A stretch of DNA of 64,000 nt from Auanema rhodensis (GCA_964057225.1 OZ059895.1:4960001-5024000), one strand, 5' to 3'; positions 30,401 to 43,184 are shown, counted from the first letter of the stretch. The notes: generated from the letters alone by a model not told the origin. Numbers and translations are program-made.

Positions 30401-32429
30401 ATCGTTTGAAAAATGATGCATTAGTGTATGTTGAGTTTCCATGTACACTCAACATTGCTTCCAAAAACATTTTGACAAAAATTTTTTCGAAAAATTTCAA
30501 GATAATTTAGCAAAAAGTAGATGTTTTTAGATTCTTTTTTTCAAGGCAAAGACGATGGACAATGTTATAAAACGAAAAAATTAATTCTTCAGGGTGAAAA
30601 TCGAGGATATAAGTGTGAACTTATATCAGTTGATATCTCGGTGCATTTTTAAGCCAGCGCAAATCTGATAACACAGATCGACGCAGCTTAAAAATCCGCA
30701 TCGAATGCACTATACTACATTGAAAAACGCTTGATACAATAATTAGTTATGATCGTTTGAAAAATAATGCATTAGTGTATGTTGAGTTTCCATGTACACT
30801 CAACATTGCTTCCAAAAACATTTTGACAAAAATTTTTTCGAAAAATTTCAAGATAATTTAGCAAAAAGTAGATGTTTTTAGATTCTTTTTTTCAAGGCAA
30901 AGACGATGGACAATGTTATTCAACGAAAAAATTAATTCTTCAGGGTGAAAATCGAGGATATAAGTGTGAACTTATATCAGTTGATATCTCGGTGCATTTT
31001 CAAGCTTGCGCAAATCTGATAACACAGATCGACGCAGCTTAAAAATCCGCATCGAATGCACTATACTTCTTTGAGAAACGCTTAATACAAAACTTAGTTA
31101 TGATCGTTTGAAAAATGATGCATTAGTGTATGTTGAGTTTCCATGTACACTCAACATTGCTTCCAAAAACATTTTGACAAAAATTTTTTCGAAAAATTTC
31201 AAAATAATTTCACATTTTTAGATTTCTTTTTTTGAGGCGAAGACGATGGACAATGTTATTTAACGAAAAAATTAATTCTTCAGGGTGAAAATCGAGGATA
31301 TAAGTGTGAACTTATATCAGTTGATATCTCGGTGCATTTTCAAGCTTGCGCAAATCTGATAACACAGATCGACGCAGCTTAAAAATCCGCATCGAATGCA
31401 CTATACTTCTTTGAGAAACGCTTAATACAAAACTTAGTTATGATCGTTTGAAAAATGATGCATTAGTGTATGTTGAGTTTCCATGTACACTCAACATTGC
31501 TTCCAAAAACATTTTGACAAAAATTTTTTCGAAAAATTTCAAGATAATTTAGCAAAAAGTAGATGTTTTTAGATTCTTTTTTTCAAGGCAAAGACGATGG
31601 ACAATGTTATTCAACGAAAAAATTAATTCTTCAGGGTGAAAATCGAGGATATAAGTGTGAACTTATATCAGTTGATATCTCGGTGCATTTTCAAGCTAGC
31701 GCAAATCTGATAACACAGATCGACGCAGCTTAAAAATCCGCATCGAATGCACTATACTTCATTGAGAAACGCTTAATACAAAAATTAGTTATGATCGTTT
31801 GAAAAATGATGCATTAGTGTATGTTGAGTTTCCATGTACACTCAACATTGCTTCCAAAAACATTTTGACAAAAATTTTTTCGAAAAATTTCAAAATAATT
31901 TAGCAAAAAGTAGATGTTTTTAGATTCATTTTTTTAAGGCAAAGACGATGGACAATGTTATTCAACGAAAAAATTAATTCTTCAGGGTGAAAATCGAGGA
32001 TATAAGTGTGAACTTATATCAGTTGATATCTCGGTGCATTTTCAAGCTTGCGCAAATCTGATAACACAGATCGACGCAGCTTAAAAATCCGCATCGAATG
32101 CACTATACTTCATTGAGAAACGCTTAATACAAAAATTAGTTATGATCGTTTGAAAAATGATGCATTAGTGTATGTTGAGTTTCCATGTACACTCAACATT
32201 GCTTCCAAAAACATTTTGACAAAAATTTTTTCGAAAAATTTCAAGATAATTTAGCAAAAAGTAGATGTTTTTAGATTCTTTTTTTCAAGGCAAAGACGAT
32301 GGACAATGTTATTCAACGAAAAAATTAATTCTTCAGGGTGAAAATCGAGGATATAAGTGTGAACTTATATCAGTTGATATCTCGGTGCATTTTCAAGCTT
32401 GCGCAAATCTGATAACACAGATCGACGCA

Positions 32430-32862
32430 ACATACACTAATGCATCATTTTTCAAACGATCATAACTAATTTTTGTATTAAGCGTTTCTCAAAGAAGTAT
32501 AGTGCATTCGATGCGGATTTTTAAGCTGCGTCGATCTGTGTTATCAGATGTGCGCTAGCTTGAAAATGCACCGAGATATCAACTGATATAAGTTCACACT
32601 TATATCCTCGATTTTCACCCTGAAGAATTAATTTTTTCGTCTTCACTGATGGCTTGACTGAGCTATCCACGTGGGTGGTGTATTTCTCATCCAGGCATGG
32701 TAGATGGGCGAATGGAGAATCGAGTATTGGGAGCTCAGATAAGATGTCGGCTCTTTCAGTGTGCGTCATGGAGCAACCGGAGGCAAGACGCTCGAAGTCG
32801 GCAAGTTCGGAACCGGAGAGGCGGACTACAGGCCTGGTTCTAGGTCCTTGAGATTCTGGTTT
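32430..32862. repeat. Inverted-satellite cassette, copy 8
   Basis: First of three cassettes spaced 1824 bp apart. It is followed by variant monomers carrying in turn aacaaaaaaa/cagtagatat, ataaaacgaa, and cttgatacaataattag. Confidence 0.9.
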
Positions 32863-34253
32863 CATCGAATGCACTATACTACATTGAGAAACGCTTAATA
32901 CAAAAATTAGTTATGATCGTTTGAAAAATGATGCATTAGTGTATGTTGAGTTTCCATGTACACTCAACATTGCTTCCAAAAACATTTTGACAAAAATTTT
33001 TTCGAAAAATTTCAAAATAATTTAGCAAAAAGTAGATGTTTTTAGATTCCTTTTTTTAAGGCAAAGATGATGGACAATGTTATTCAACAAAAAAATTAAT
33101 TCTTCAGGGTGAAAATCGAGGATATAAGTGTGAACTTATATCAGTAGATATCTCGGTGCATTTTTAAGCCAGCGCAAATCTGATAACACAGATCGACGCA
33201 GCTTAAAAATCCGCATCGAATGCACTATACTACATTGAGAAACGCTTAATACAAAAATTAGTTATGATCGTTTGAAAAATGATGCATTAGTGTATGTTGA
33301 GTTTCCATGTACACTCAACATTGCTTCCAAAAACATTTTGACAAAAATTTTTTCGAAAAATTTCAAAATAATTTAGCAAAAAGTAGATGTTTTTAGATTC
33401 TTTTTTTTAAGGCAAAAATGATGGACAATGTTATAAAACGAAAAAATTAATTCTTCAGGGTGAAAATCGAGGATATAAGTGTGAACTTATATCAGTTGAT
33501 ATCTCGGTGCATTTTTAAGCCAGCGCAAATCTGATAACACAGATCGACGCAGCTTAAAAATCCGCATCGAATGCACTATACTACATTGAAAAACGCTTGA
33601 TACAATAATTAGTTATGATCGTTTGAAAAATAATGCATTAGTGTATGTTGAGTTTCCATGTACACTCAACATTGCTTCCAAAAACATTTTGACAAAAATT
33701 TTTTCGAAAAATTTCAAGATAATTTAGCAAAAAGTAGATGTTTTTAGATTCTTTTTTTCAAGGCAAAGACGATGGACAATGTTATTCAACGAAAAAATTA
33801 ATTCTTCAGGGTGAAAATCGAGGATATAAGTGTGAACTTATATCAGTTGATATCTCGGTGCATTTTCAAGCTTGCGCAAATCTGATAACACAGATCGACG
33901 CAGCTTAAAAATCCGCATCGAATGCACTATACTTCATTGAGAAACGCTTAATACAAAAATTAGTTATGATCGTTTGAAAAATGATGCATTAGTGTATGTT
34001 GAGTTTCCATGTACACTCAACATTGCTTCCAAAAACATTTTGACAAAAATTTTTTCGAAAAATTTCAAGATAATTTAGCAAAAAGTAGATGTTTTTAGAT
34101 TCTTTTTTTCAAGGCAAAGACGATGGACAATGTTATTCAACGAAAAAATTAATTCTTCAGGGTGAAAATCGAGGATATAAGTGTGAACTTATATCAGTTG
34201 ATATCTCGGTGCATTTTCAAGCTTGCGCAAATCTGATAACACAGATCGACGCA

Positions 34254-34686
34254 ACATACACTAATGCATCATTTTTCAAACGATCATAACTAATTTTTGT
34301 ATTAAGCGTTTCTCAAAGAAGTATAGTGCATTCGATGCGGATTTTTAAGCTGCGTCGATCTGTGTTATCAGATGTGCGCTAGCTTGAAAATGCACCGAGA
34401 TATCAACTGATATAAGTTCACACTTATATCCTCGATTTTCACCCTGAAGAATTAATTTTTTCGTCTTCACTGATGGCTTGACTGAGCTATCCACGTGGGT
34501 GGTGTATTTCTCATCCAGGCATGGTAGATGGGCGAATGGAGAATCGAGTATTGGGAGCTCAGATAAGATGTCGGCTCTTTCAGTGTGCGTCATGGAGCAA
34601 CCGGAGGCAAGACGCTCGAAGTCGGCAAGTTCGGAACCGGAGAGGCGGACTACAGGCCTGGTTCTAGGTCCTTGAGATTCTGGTTT
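34254..34686. repeat. Inverted-satellite cassette, copy 9
   Basis: 1824 bp after copy 8, with the same order of variant monomers after it, so the whole 1824-bp block is duplicated. Confidence 0.9.
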
Positions 34687-36077
34687 CATCGAATGCACTA
34701 TACTACATTGAGAAACGCTTAATACAAAAATTAGTTATGATCGTTTGAAAAATGATGCATTAGTGTATGTTGAGTTTCCATGTACACTCAACATTGCTTC
34801 CAAAAACATTTTGACAAAAATTTTTTCGAAAAATTTCAAAATAATTTAGCAAAAAGTAGATGTTTTTAGATTCCTTTTTTTAAGGCAAAGATGATGGACA
34901 ATGTTATTCAACAAAAAAATTAATTCTTCAGGGTGAAAATCGAGGATATAAGTGTGAACTTATATCAGTAGATATCTCGGTGCATTTTTAAGCCAGCGCA
35001 AATCTGATAACACAGATCGACGCAGCTTAAAAATCCGCATCGAATGCACTATACTACATTGAGAAACGCTTAATACAAAAATTAGTTATGATCGTTTGAA
35101 AAATGATGCATTAGTGTATGTTGAGTTTCCATGTACACTCAACATTGCTTCCAAAAACATTTTGACAAAAATTTTTTCGAAAAATTTCAAAATAATTTAG
35201 CAAAAAGTAGATGTTTTTAGATTCTTTTTTTTAAGGCAAAAATGATGGACAATGTTATAAAACGAAAAAATTAATTCTTCAGGGTGAAAATCGAGGATAT
35301 AAGTGTGAACTTATATCAGTTGATATCTCGGTGCATTTTTAAGCCAGCGCAAATCTGATAACACAGATCGACGCAGCTTAAAAATCCGCATCGAATGCAC
35401 TATACTACATTGAAAAACGCTTGATACAATAATTAGTTATGATCGTTTGAAAAATAATGCATTAGTGTATGTTGAGTTTCCATGTACACTCAACATTGCT
35501 TCCAAAAACATTTTGACAAAAATTTTTTCGAAAAATTTCAAGATAATTTAGCAAAAAGTAGATGTTTTTAGATTCTTTTTTTCAAGGCAAAGACGATGGA
35601 CAATGTTATTCAACGAAAAAATTAATTCTTCAGGGTGAAAATCGAGGATATAAGTGTGAACTTATATCAGTTGATATCTCGGTGCATTTTCAAGCTTGCG
35701 CAAATCTGATAACACAGATCGACGCAGCTTAAAAATCCGCATCGAATGCACTATACTTCATTGAGAAACGCTTAATACAAAAATTAGTTATGATCGTTTG
35801 AAAAATGATGCATTAGTGTATGTTGAGTTTCCATGTACACTCAACATTGCTTCCAAAAACATTTTGACAAAAATTTTTTCGAAAAATTTCAAGATAATTT
35901 AGCAAAAAGTAGATGTTTTTAGATTCTTTTTTTCAAGGCAAAGACGATGGACAATGTTATTCAACGAAAAAATTAATTCTTCAGGGTGAAAATCGAGGAT
36001 ATAAGTGTGAACTTATATCAGTTGATATCTCGGTGCATTTTCAAGCTTGCGCAAATCTGATAACACAGATCGACGCA

Positions 36078-36510
36078 ACATACACTAATGCATCATTTTT
36101 CAAACGATCATAACTAATTTTTGTATTAAGCGTTTCTCAAAGAAGTATAGTGCATTCGATGCGGATTTTTAAGCTGCGTCGATCTGTGTTATCAGATGTG
36201 CGCTAGCTTGAAAATGCACCGAGATATCAACTGATATAAGTTCACACTTATATCCTCGATTTTCACCCTGAAGAATTAATTTTTTCGTCTTCACTGATGG
36301 CTTGACTGAGCTATCCACGTGGGTGGTGTATTTCTCATCCAGGCATGGTAGATGGGCGAATGGAGAATCGAGTATTGGGAGCTCAGATAAGATGTCGGCT
36401 CTTTCAGTGTGCGTCATGGAGCAACCGGAGGCAAGACGCTCGAAGTCGGCAAGTTCGGAACCGGAGAGGCGGACTACAGGCCTGGTTCTAGGTCCTTGAG
36501 ATTCTGGTTT
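36078..36510. repeat. Inverted-satellite cassette, copy 10
   Basis: 1824 bp after copy 9 and the last before the array edge. The second monomer after it has acquired the cttgatacaataattag variant that occurs one monomer later after copies 8 and 9, suggesting local conversion. Confidence 0.9.
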
Positions 36511-38672
36511 CATCGAATGCACTATACTACATTGAGAAACGCTTAATACAAAAATTAGTTATGATCGTTTGAAAAATGATGCATTAGTGTATGTTGAGTT
36601 TCCATGTACACTCAACATTGCTTCCAAAAACATTTTGACAAAAATTTTTTCGAAAAATTTCAAAATAATTTAGCAAAAAGTAGATGTTTTTAGATTCCTT
36701 TTTTTAAGGCAAAGATGATGGACAATGTTATTCAACAAAAAAATTAATTCTTCAGGGTGAAAATCGAGGATATAAGTGTGAACTTATATCAGTAGATATC
36801 TCGGTGCATTTTTAAGCCAGCGCAAATCTGATAACACAGATCGACGCAGCTTAAAAATCCGCATCGAATGCACTATACTACATTGAGAAACGCTTGATAC
36901 AATAATTAGTTATGATCGTTTGAAAAATGATGCATTAGTGTATGTTGAGTTTCCATGTACACTCAACATTGCTTCCAAAAACATTTTGACAAAAATTTTT
37001 TCGAAAAATTTCAAAATAATTTAGCAAAAAGTAGATGTTTTTAGATTCTTTTTTTTAAGGCAAAAATGATGGACAATGTTATAAAACGAAAAAATTAATT
37101 CTTCAGGGTGAAAATCGAGGATATAAGTGTGAACTTATATCAGTTGATATCTCGGTGCATTTTTAAGCCAGCGCAAATCTGATAACACAGATCGACGCAG
37201 CTTAAAAATCCGCATCGAATGCACTATACTACATTGAGAAACGCTTGATACAATAATTAGTTATGATCGTTTGAAAAATAATGCATTAGTGTATGTTGAG
37301 TTTCCATGTACACTCAACATTGCTTCCAAAAACATTTTGACAAAAATTTTTTCGGAAAATTTCAAGATAATTTAGCAAAAAGTAGATGTTTTTAGATTCC
37401 TTTTTTCAAGGCAAAGATGATGGACAATGTTATTCAACGAAAAAATTAATTCTTCAGGGTGAAAATCGAGGATATAAGTGTGAACTTATATCAGTTGATA
37501 TCTCGGTGCATTTTCAAGCTTGCGCAAATCTGATAACACAGATCGACGCAGCTTAAAAATCCGCATCGAATGCACTATACTTCTTTAAGAAACGCTTAAT
37601 ACAAAACTTAGTTATGATCGTTTGAAAAATGATGCATTAGTGTATGTTGAGTTTCCATGTACACTCAACATTGCTTCCAAAAACATTTTGACAAAAATTT
37701 TTTCGAAAAATTTCAAGATAATTTAGCAAAAAGTAGATGTTTTTAGATTCTTTTTTTCAAGGCAAAGACGATGGACAATGTTATTCAACGAAAAAATTAA
37801 TTCTTCAGGGTGAAAATCGAGGATATAAGTGTGAACTTATATCAGTTGATATCTCGGTGCATTTTCAAGCTAGCGCAAATCTGATAACACAGATCGACGC
37901 AGCTTAAAAATCCGCATCGAATGCACTATACTTCTTTGAGAAACGCTTAATACAAAAATTAGTTATGATCGTTTGAAAAATGATGCATTAGTGTATGTTG
38001 AGTTTCCATGTACACTCAACATTGCTTCCAAAAACATTTTGACAAAAATTTTTTCGAAAAATTTCAAAATAATTTAGCAAAAAGTAGATGTTTTTAGATT
38101 CCTTTTTTTAAGACAAAGACGATGGACAATGTTATTCAACGAAAAAATTAATTCTTCAGGGTGAAAATCGAGGATATAAGTGTGAACTTATATCAGTTGA
38201 TATCTCGGTGCATTTTCAAGCTAGCGCAAATCTGATAACACAGATCGACGCAGCTTAAAAATCCGCATCGAATGCACTATACTTCTTTGAGAAACGCTTA
38301 ATACAAAAATTAGTTATGATCGTTTGAAAAATGATGCATTAGTGTATGTTGAGTTTCCATGTACACTCAACATTGCTTCCAAAAACATTTTGACAAAAAT
38401 TTTTTCGAAAAATTTCAAAATAATTTCACATTTTTAGATTTCTTTTTTTAAGGCGAAGACGATGGACAATGTTATTTAACGAAAAAATTAATTCTTCAGG
38501 GTGAAAATCGAGGATATAAGTGTGAACTTATATCAGTTGATATCTCGGTGCATTTTCAAGCTAGCGCAAATCTGATAACACAGATCGACGCAGCTTAAAA
38601 ATCGGCATCGAATGCACTATACTACATTGAGAAACGCTTAATACAAAAATTAGTTATGATCGTTTGAAAAAT

Positions 38673-38835
38673 ACTGATATATGTTCACACTTATATCCTC
38701 GATTTTCACCCTGAAGAATTAATTTTTTCGTTGAATAACATTGTCCATCGTATTCGCCTTGAAAAAAGGAATTTAAAAACATCTACTTTTTGTGAAATTG
38801 TTTTGAAATTTTTCGGGAAAATTTTTGTCAAAATG
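38673..38835 (-). repeat. Inverted partial satellite monomer at the array edge
   Basis: After cgtttgaaaaat the direct array stops, and reverse-complement satellite begins (from actgatatatgttcacac to gtcaaaatg), with several substitutions not seen in the array, including a gacgat to tacgat change. It is more diverged than internal copies, as expected for an array edge. It ends where the fold-back element starts. Confidence 0.85.
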
Positions 38836-39384
38836 TTCGCTACAATTTTTTTGCTTAGGCTCAGCCTATGCAAAAACGAAAACACTGTAAGTAATGAACT
38901 CATCAAATAATATTACAAATTTTTAAAATATGTAACTCTCTACATATACTCTTATAAAGAGAGATGAACAACTAACTATTTCAAACAGGACTATATATAG
39001 AGAGATGAACAACTTTTTTGATACTATATAACTATTTGCTCAAATTCGGAAAGCTCGATCTCAGTCGGAAACAAGGCCTGTAAGAAATTGGAGAATATGA
39101 AGAATGAAGAAGAATTTTTAACTTAGATCTACATTGCGTTGTTATTAATCTTAAGAAAATCGAAGAATCGAACATTGCATAAATCCCTTGTTTTTGACTG
39201 AGATCGAGCTTTCCGAATTTGAGCAAATAGTTATATAGTATCAAAAAATTGCTCATCTATCTTTATAAGAGTATATGTAGAGAGTTACATATTTTAAAAA
39301 TTTGTAATATTATTTGATGAGTTCATTACTTACAGTGTTTTCGTTTTTGCATAGGCTGAGCCTAAGCAAAAAAATTGTAGCGAA
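38836..39384. mobile_element. Fold-back (long inverted repeat) element
   Basis: The left arm 38836-39076 and right arm 39186-39384 are near-perfect reverse complements, running from ttcgctacaatttttttgc at the outer end to ctcgatctcagtc near the 109-nt loop. The left arm is about 42 nt longer because a segment around agagatgaacaact is duplicated. Each arm also contains a 13-bp palindrome, taggctcagccta. It abuts inverted satellite on the left and single-copy DNA on the right. No target-site duplication or transposase is visible, so it may be a non-autonomous fold-back/MITE-like element or an inverted duplication formed at the array edge. Confidence 0.8.
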
Positions 39385-39506
39385 GACTGAATTTAAATAT
39401 TTATGAACTTTGCACATATTTACAATACGTTAAATCTTCATTGTTTCATTGAATAGATCTTCATAACATACGACATCAAGAAGTTTTCCATTTCAGTTTT
39501 ATAAAA

Positions 39507-39794
39507 TCAATGTTTTGTGTTATTGAGGGTAATTTTCTCACTTTGGTAAGAAATAGTTCCAAATGTTGTGAGTGTTGATACGATTAACACAATAAATAGT
39601 AAAATTATAATGATACTGTAGACTAATTTACAAGAAAATTGTGATCGAATTGGTTCCGTAGGTGGAACACTGCCGATAGTTAATACTTCTAAATTTACTG
39701 AAGTACTTTCGGGTTGCGTTAAATTTGATACAGCCTTGTGATTATTACAGTTCGAGTCAGCTGTCTTCGAAGTGCTTAAAGTATTAACAATCAT
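39507..39794 (-). CDS. Possible small single-pass membrane protein
   Basis: Single open frame of 95 residues. It has a hydrophilic, Ser/Thr/Asn-rich N-terminal 55 residues, then one strongly hydrophobic segment (about residues 60-82, SIIIILLFIVLIVS core), then a short tail ending NTKH. This would be a type II or tail-anchored topology. No family is recognised. It stands alone between the fold-back element and the PDP gene, and no splice-linked exon was found. It could be a real small gene, one exon of a larger unit, or a chance frame in AT-rich DNA. Confidence 0.35.
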   Translation of the reverse strand: MIVNTLSTSKTADSNCNNHKAVSNLTQPESTSVNLEVLTIGSVPPTEPIRSQFSCKLVYSIIIILLFIVLIVSTLTTFGTISYQSEKITLNNTKH

Positions 39795-41342
39795 ATTTGA
39801 ACAGCTCAGTATTCATACAGTTACAGATTTAAAGATTTGATTGAATACAACCTGAAAATATTAGTTTGTGTAATGTTCTAACAAATACTCTTATGAATTT
39901 TGAACATTATATTACTTGCCTTAAATAGCGTTCGAAATGTAAAACGTATGTTCAAGCAGGATGAACGTGAAATATCTAAACAATTATGTTTTCAGTGTTG
40001 TATAATCGATTGTTCGTCACCTACTTTCCATGTCGTGCGTTTCATAACCTGATCTCAGCACATAGCCAACTTTTCTAAAGTGCTATAATTTTAAGAAACT
40101 GATGTTATATATAAAAGAAGTATTGAAATATCAAATTATATGTAAGATCACAATTTGAAGCAGTTTACTGATTGGAAGTGTTTGTTAAAGAATTTAAAGA
40201 AAACCATATACTCGTTTTTGCTTTTTGTTTCCGAATAATGCTTTATTGATTTAACCAACTTCCTCGGCATAATATAATCTTTTAGTAAATTTTCGTCGCT
40301 CATGTAGGCTTACAAACACTTACAATAAATCTGGTATGTAATCTAGCAAACATTTAAATAGTCTGTTTTCGGGTGAAAGTTCAAATCTTCAAAACAGTTA
40401 TACTAGAATGAATATAAACTTTGGACTGACTGCTCGGATCTAGTATTACATTATATAGTATTCCTTATTATAACAAACTGTAGAGAGTATATGAAGTCAT
40501 CATATTTATCTAAATTCCATAATAAATTCAATAAGATTATACCGAGTAAACGAACGTATCAGAATTTATATTTAGCCTACATTTCATCTTATTCTCATGT
40601 AAAAAACCATCGAAGTGAAAGTTCGCTATGATAAGAAACATAAGATTAAGACTATACATATTTAAGAATTATTATTTATTATTATCATGTAAATCATGTA
40701 AAATTTTATGTTACGAAATTATAAACTACTAAAAGTAGTCTTTGGGCATCTTTTCAAATATCCATAAAAGCTTAATAATTTAATTAAAGTATACTTATTT
40801 AAGAGTAAATTTAAAACCAAATTAAGATTGAGGTAGAAGTACCTATCACTTTATTAATGTTAGGCTAAAATTCTAAATACGTTTGCAAGCGTAGACAGGA
40901 ATTTGACTAGCATTAAGCTCATTTAAGAAAAGTAATACTATTTCAAATTAATTCTGAGCAACCAATACGACTCCAAAATGGAAACAATTTTATTTATAAC
41001 AACACATTTTCATTGAAACGGTGATACGTAAATAGGGTGAAGTATTTAGATAAATGCTGTTTTATTTGCTTGGTTTAATCATGAAAAGTATTCTAAGTAT
41101 TTTCTTCAGCTGATAAAACCAATAATTCCTGGTTTTATCAAATTCAATGAACGAGATGTTTTCGAATTGTGATTGTGCAAAATTAAAAATTTTCGAGCCT
41201 ATTGTCTTATATACATATAAAAAAGTATACACATATATCTATATATATATATTAGACTCAATACATTTTTTGTCCGTCACGAAGTAATTAGTATTTACCA
41301 GAACTTTGTGTAACTGGGCAACTTTGTGGAAACACAGATGTG
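39795..41342. other. AT-rich intergenic DNA, no gene seen
   Basis: No convincing frame, splice-linked exon, RNA gene or repeat was seen in about 1.5 kb. It presumably includes the upstream region of the PDP gene. A short TA-rich run lies near 41235-41250. Confidence 0.6.
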
Positions 41343-43184
41343 ATGCAGATTGCTAGATCTTCTCTTTATATATCTAGAGGAGCCAGAAATTCTCGCTGGA
41401 ATGCAGATGCGCATTTAAGGTAATATTAGTTTTGTTGAAGTAAACTCGTTTTTTAAGGGCTCATGAACGATCAGTTGCCATTGAAGAAGATGCCATATTA
41501 CGCATTGATACATGCCAATTAGCCGCGAACAGTCCTATAGAAGATTTTTACTCAGCTGCTAAATGTAGGCTTAGATCTTTAATTTATCTAAATCTATCTC
41601 ATTTATCTAAATAATTTTTGAAATGAAGGTCTCTCATCTCGTGCTTTACTTGTGGGTGTTTTTGATGGTCACGGAGGACCACAATGTAGCCGTTATATCT
41701 CCACTAATTTATATCCTTATCTGTGTGCTTCGGTTCTCAAAAAGCATGAGGTATCAAGTGTGTTTATTTCATCATTTCTATATTTGGTATAGATTGAAGA
41801 AATTGAATTGGAGAAACGACTAGAATGGATATTTAGCAGTGCCGATGTGCATCCTAATCAATTTTTGTAGCGTTTCTCATGTGTGAAGGATTTTTTATTT
41901 TTTTCAGCAAAAGCAAAGGAGGTGGCGTATCGAAGTATCATAATAAATTTTTGAGAAGCAATGATTTTTACTTGGGAACCGTAAGGGAAGCATTGAAGGT
42001 TCTCTCTTCAGACCGTGTAATGTTTTCAAATTTTTAATTTTTTTTAGTCTGCATTCGAAGCGTGCGATGAGGATTTATCAAATGCAGCTCTACCTGATGC
42101 CAAAGGAATAGTAGATAGGTGTGATAGGATTATATGTATATATTTTTAGTAAAAGCATTCTAGGCTTTCTGTTCGAATTGCAGCTTCTGGCTCATGTTCA
42201 ACACTAGCCCATATTCGATCCAATCATCTTCATGTCGCAAATTCCGGGGATGGTGCAGCTGTATTAGGTTGGTACATTCTTCTATTCAATTAGTTTGCTC
42301 TTCAGGAATTACGGGACCCAACGGCGGTGTTACTGCACGACAGCTTTCTCGTGCTCATTGTATCGATAATCCTGATGAAGTTCGCTATATGTTCTATGCT
42401 AATGTTAATTCATATTGTTAGGCTCAAAGAATACGAAATAGCCATCCGAGATCTGAAACCAATATTCTGCGTGGTGGACGTCTCTTGGGTGAATTATTCC
42501 CTCTTCGTGCTTTTGGTGATGTCAGATATAAATGGCCATTAGAGTTACAAAAGGTATAAATTTCAAATGAGCTAATACCTAAGAGTTCTGTGTTAGGTTG
42601 TCTTGGAACCACTAGGAAATCCTCCACCTCCCAATCTACTAACTCCTCCTTATCTAACGGCCTCTCCTGAAGTTTTCTATCACAAACTAACTCAGAATGA
42701 TAAATTTCTTGTGTTAGCCACAGACGGATTATGGGAATGGTTGGATCCAGATACTGTTGTTCGACTGGTGCATGATCATACACTAGGTACTCAAACTTTG
42801 CAACCCTTTCAACCAAAACCTGCTTCAACTTTATTTGAGGTATATACTTTGGTTTCTTTCGAAGTTTAAATTTGTGCTATAGGTATATAAAGAACTTAGA
42901 GACAGAAAAAAAGGGGAACAAAAACAGAAAAAACCTATTGATGATAATTGTGCTACTCACATTATCCGTCATGCCCTCGGAGGTATAACTGGCGGTGCTA
43001 GTAGACAATATGAACGACTTATAGACATTCTACAGGCATGTCTAAATAAAAGAGTTATTTAATAATTATTTATAATTTTAAGATTCCTCCTGGACGAGCA
43101 CGTAATTATCGCGATGACATTTCGGTTATAGTAGTTCATTTCAACGAGAAATACTTGTCACAATTGCCTGATGATGTAGAGTAA
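41343..43184 (+). CDS. PDP1: Pyruvate dehydrogenase [acetyl-transferring] phosphatase, PP2C family
   Basis: Twelve exons: 41343-41419, 41458-41564, 41629-41750, 41793-41866, 41908-41998, 42048-42118, 42164-42267, 42306-42379, 42422-42553, 42597-42839, 42883-43035, 43083-43184. They encode about 449 residues. The enzyme dephosphorylates the E1 subunit of pyruvate dehydrogenase in the mitochondrial matrix and so reactivates the complex. PP2C metal-site motifs are intact: DGHGG (74-78), DGLWE (327-331) and RDDI (426-429). The PDP-type segments NSPIEDFYSAA and FPLRAFGDV separate it from other PP2C phosphatases. The basic, Ser-rich N-terminus fits a short transit peptide. The last intron begins with GC instead of GT; only this join keeps the frame. 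The start is the first in-frame ATG, 8 nt after a cacag site. It is convergent with SS18, with stops 178 bp apart. Confidence 0.93.

Larger units (their letters stand above)
1..38672. repeat. 351-bp tandem satellite array with higher-order structure
   Basis: A head-to-tail array of a 351-bp, AT-rich monomer; for example the motif gcaaatctgataacacagat starts at 1, 352 and 703. Allowing for ten 433-bp cassettes there are about 98 monomer equivalents. The array runs off the left edge. Monomers differ by a few substitutions, and diagnostic variants (aagctagcgc versus aagcttgcgc; cgaaaaattt versus cgaaacattt; ttcaacgaaa versus ttcaacaaaa versus ataaaacgaa) recur in blocks, so copies have been spread by unequal exchange or conversion. 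Each monomer carries short dyads (see 472-499). The period is near two nucleosome lengths, which is typical of centromeric or pericentromeric satellites, but location is inference. Short open frames recur every 351 bp, are interrupted by stops in each monomer and are not genes. Confidence 0.97.

Noticed and set aside
8194-36522. Repeated 65-, 66- and 117-codon open frames in the satellite as genes
   Set aside because: They run across satellite/cassette junctions, exist on both strands in the same place and are copied with the repeat. Only the cassette's non-satellite part is worth a search; the frames as a whole are not genes.
1-38672. CRISPR array
   Set aside because: The 351-bp unit is continuous with no short repeat/unique spacer alternation, and the neighbouring genes are intron-rich eukaryotic genes.
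1-38672. Telomeric or rDNA origin of the array
   Set aside because: No TTAGGC-type short repeats and no rRNA-like segment in the monomer or cassette.
38706-39256. Minus-strand frames of 66 and 74 codons
   Set aside because: They lie in inverted satellite and in the fold-back element and reflect repeat sequence, not a gene.
42424-42828. Minus-strand 134-codon frame
   Set aside because: It is antisense to PDP exons 9 and 10, which carry clear PP2C motifs on the plus strand.
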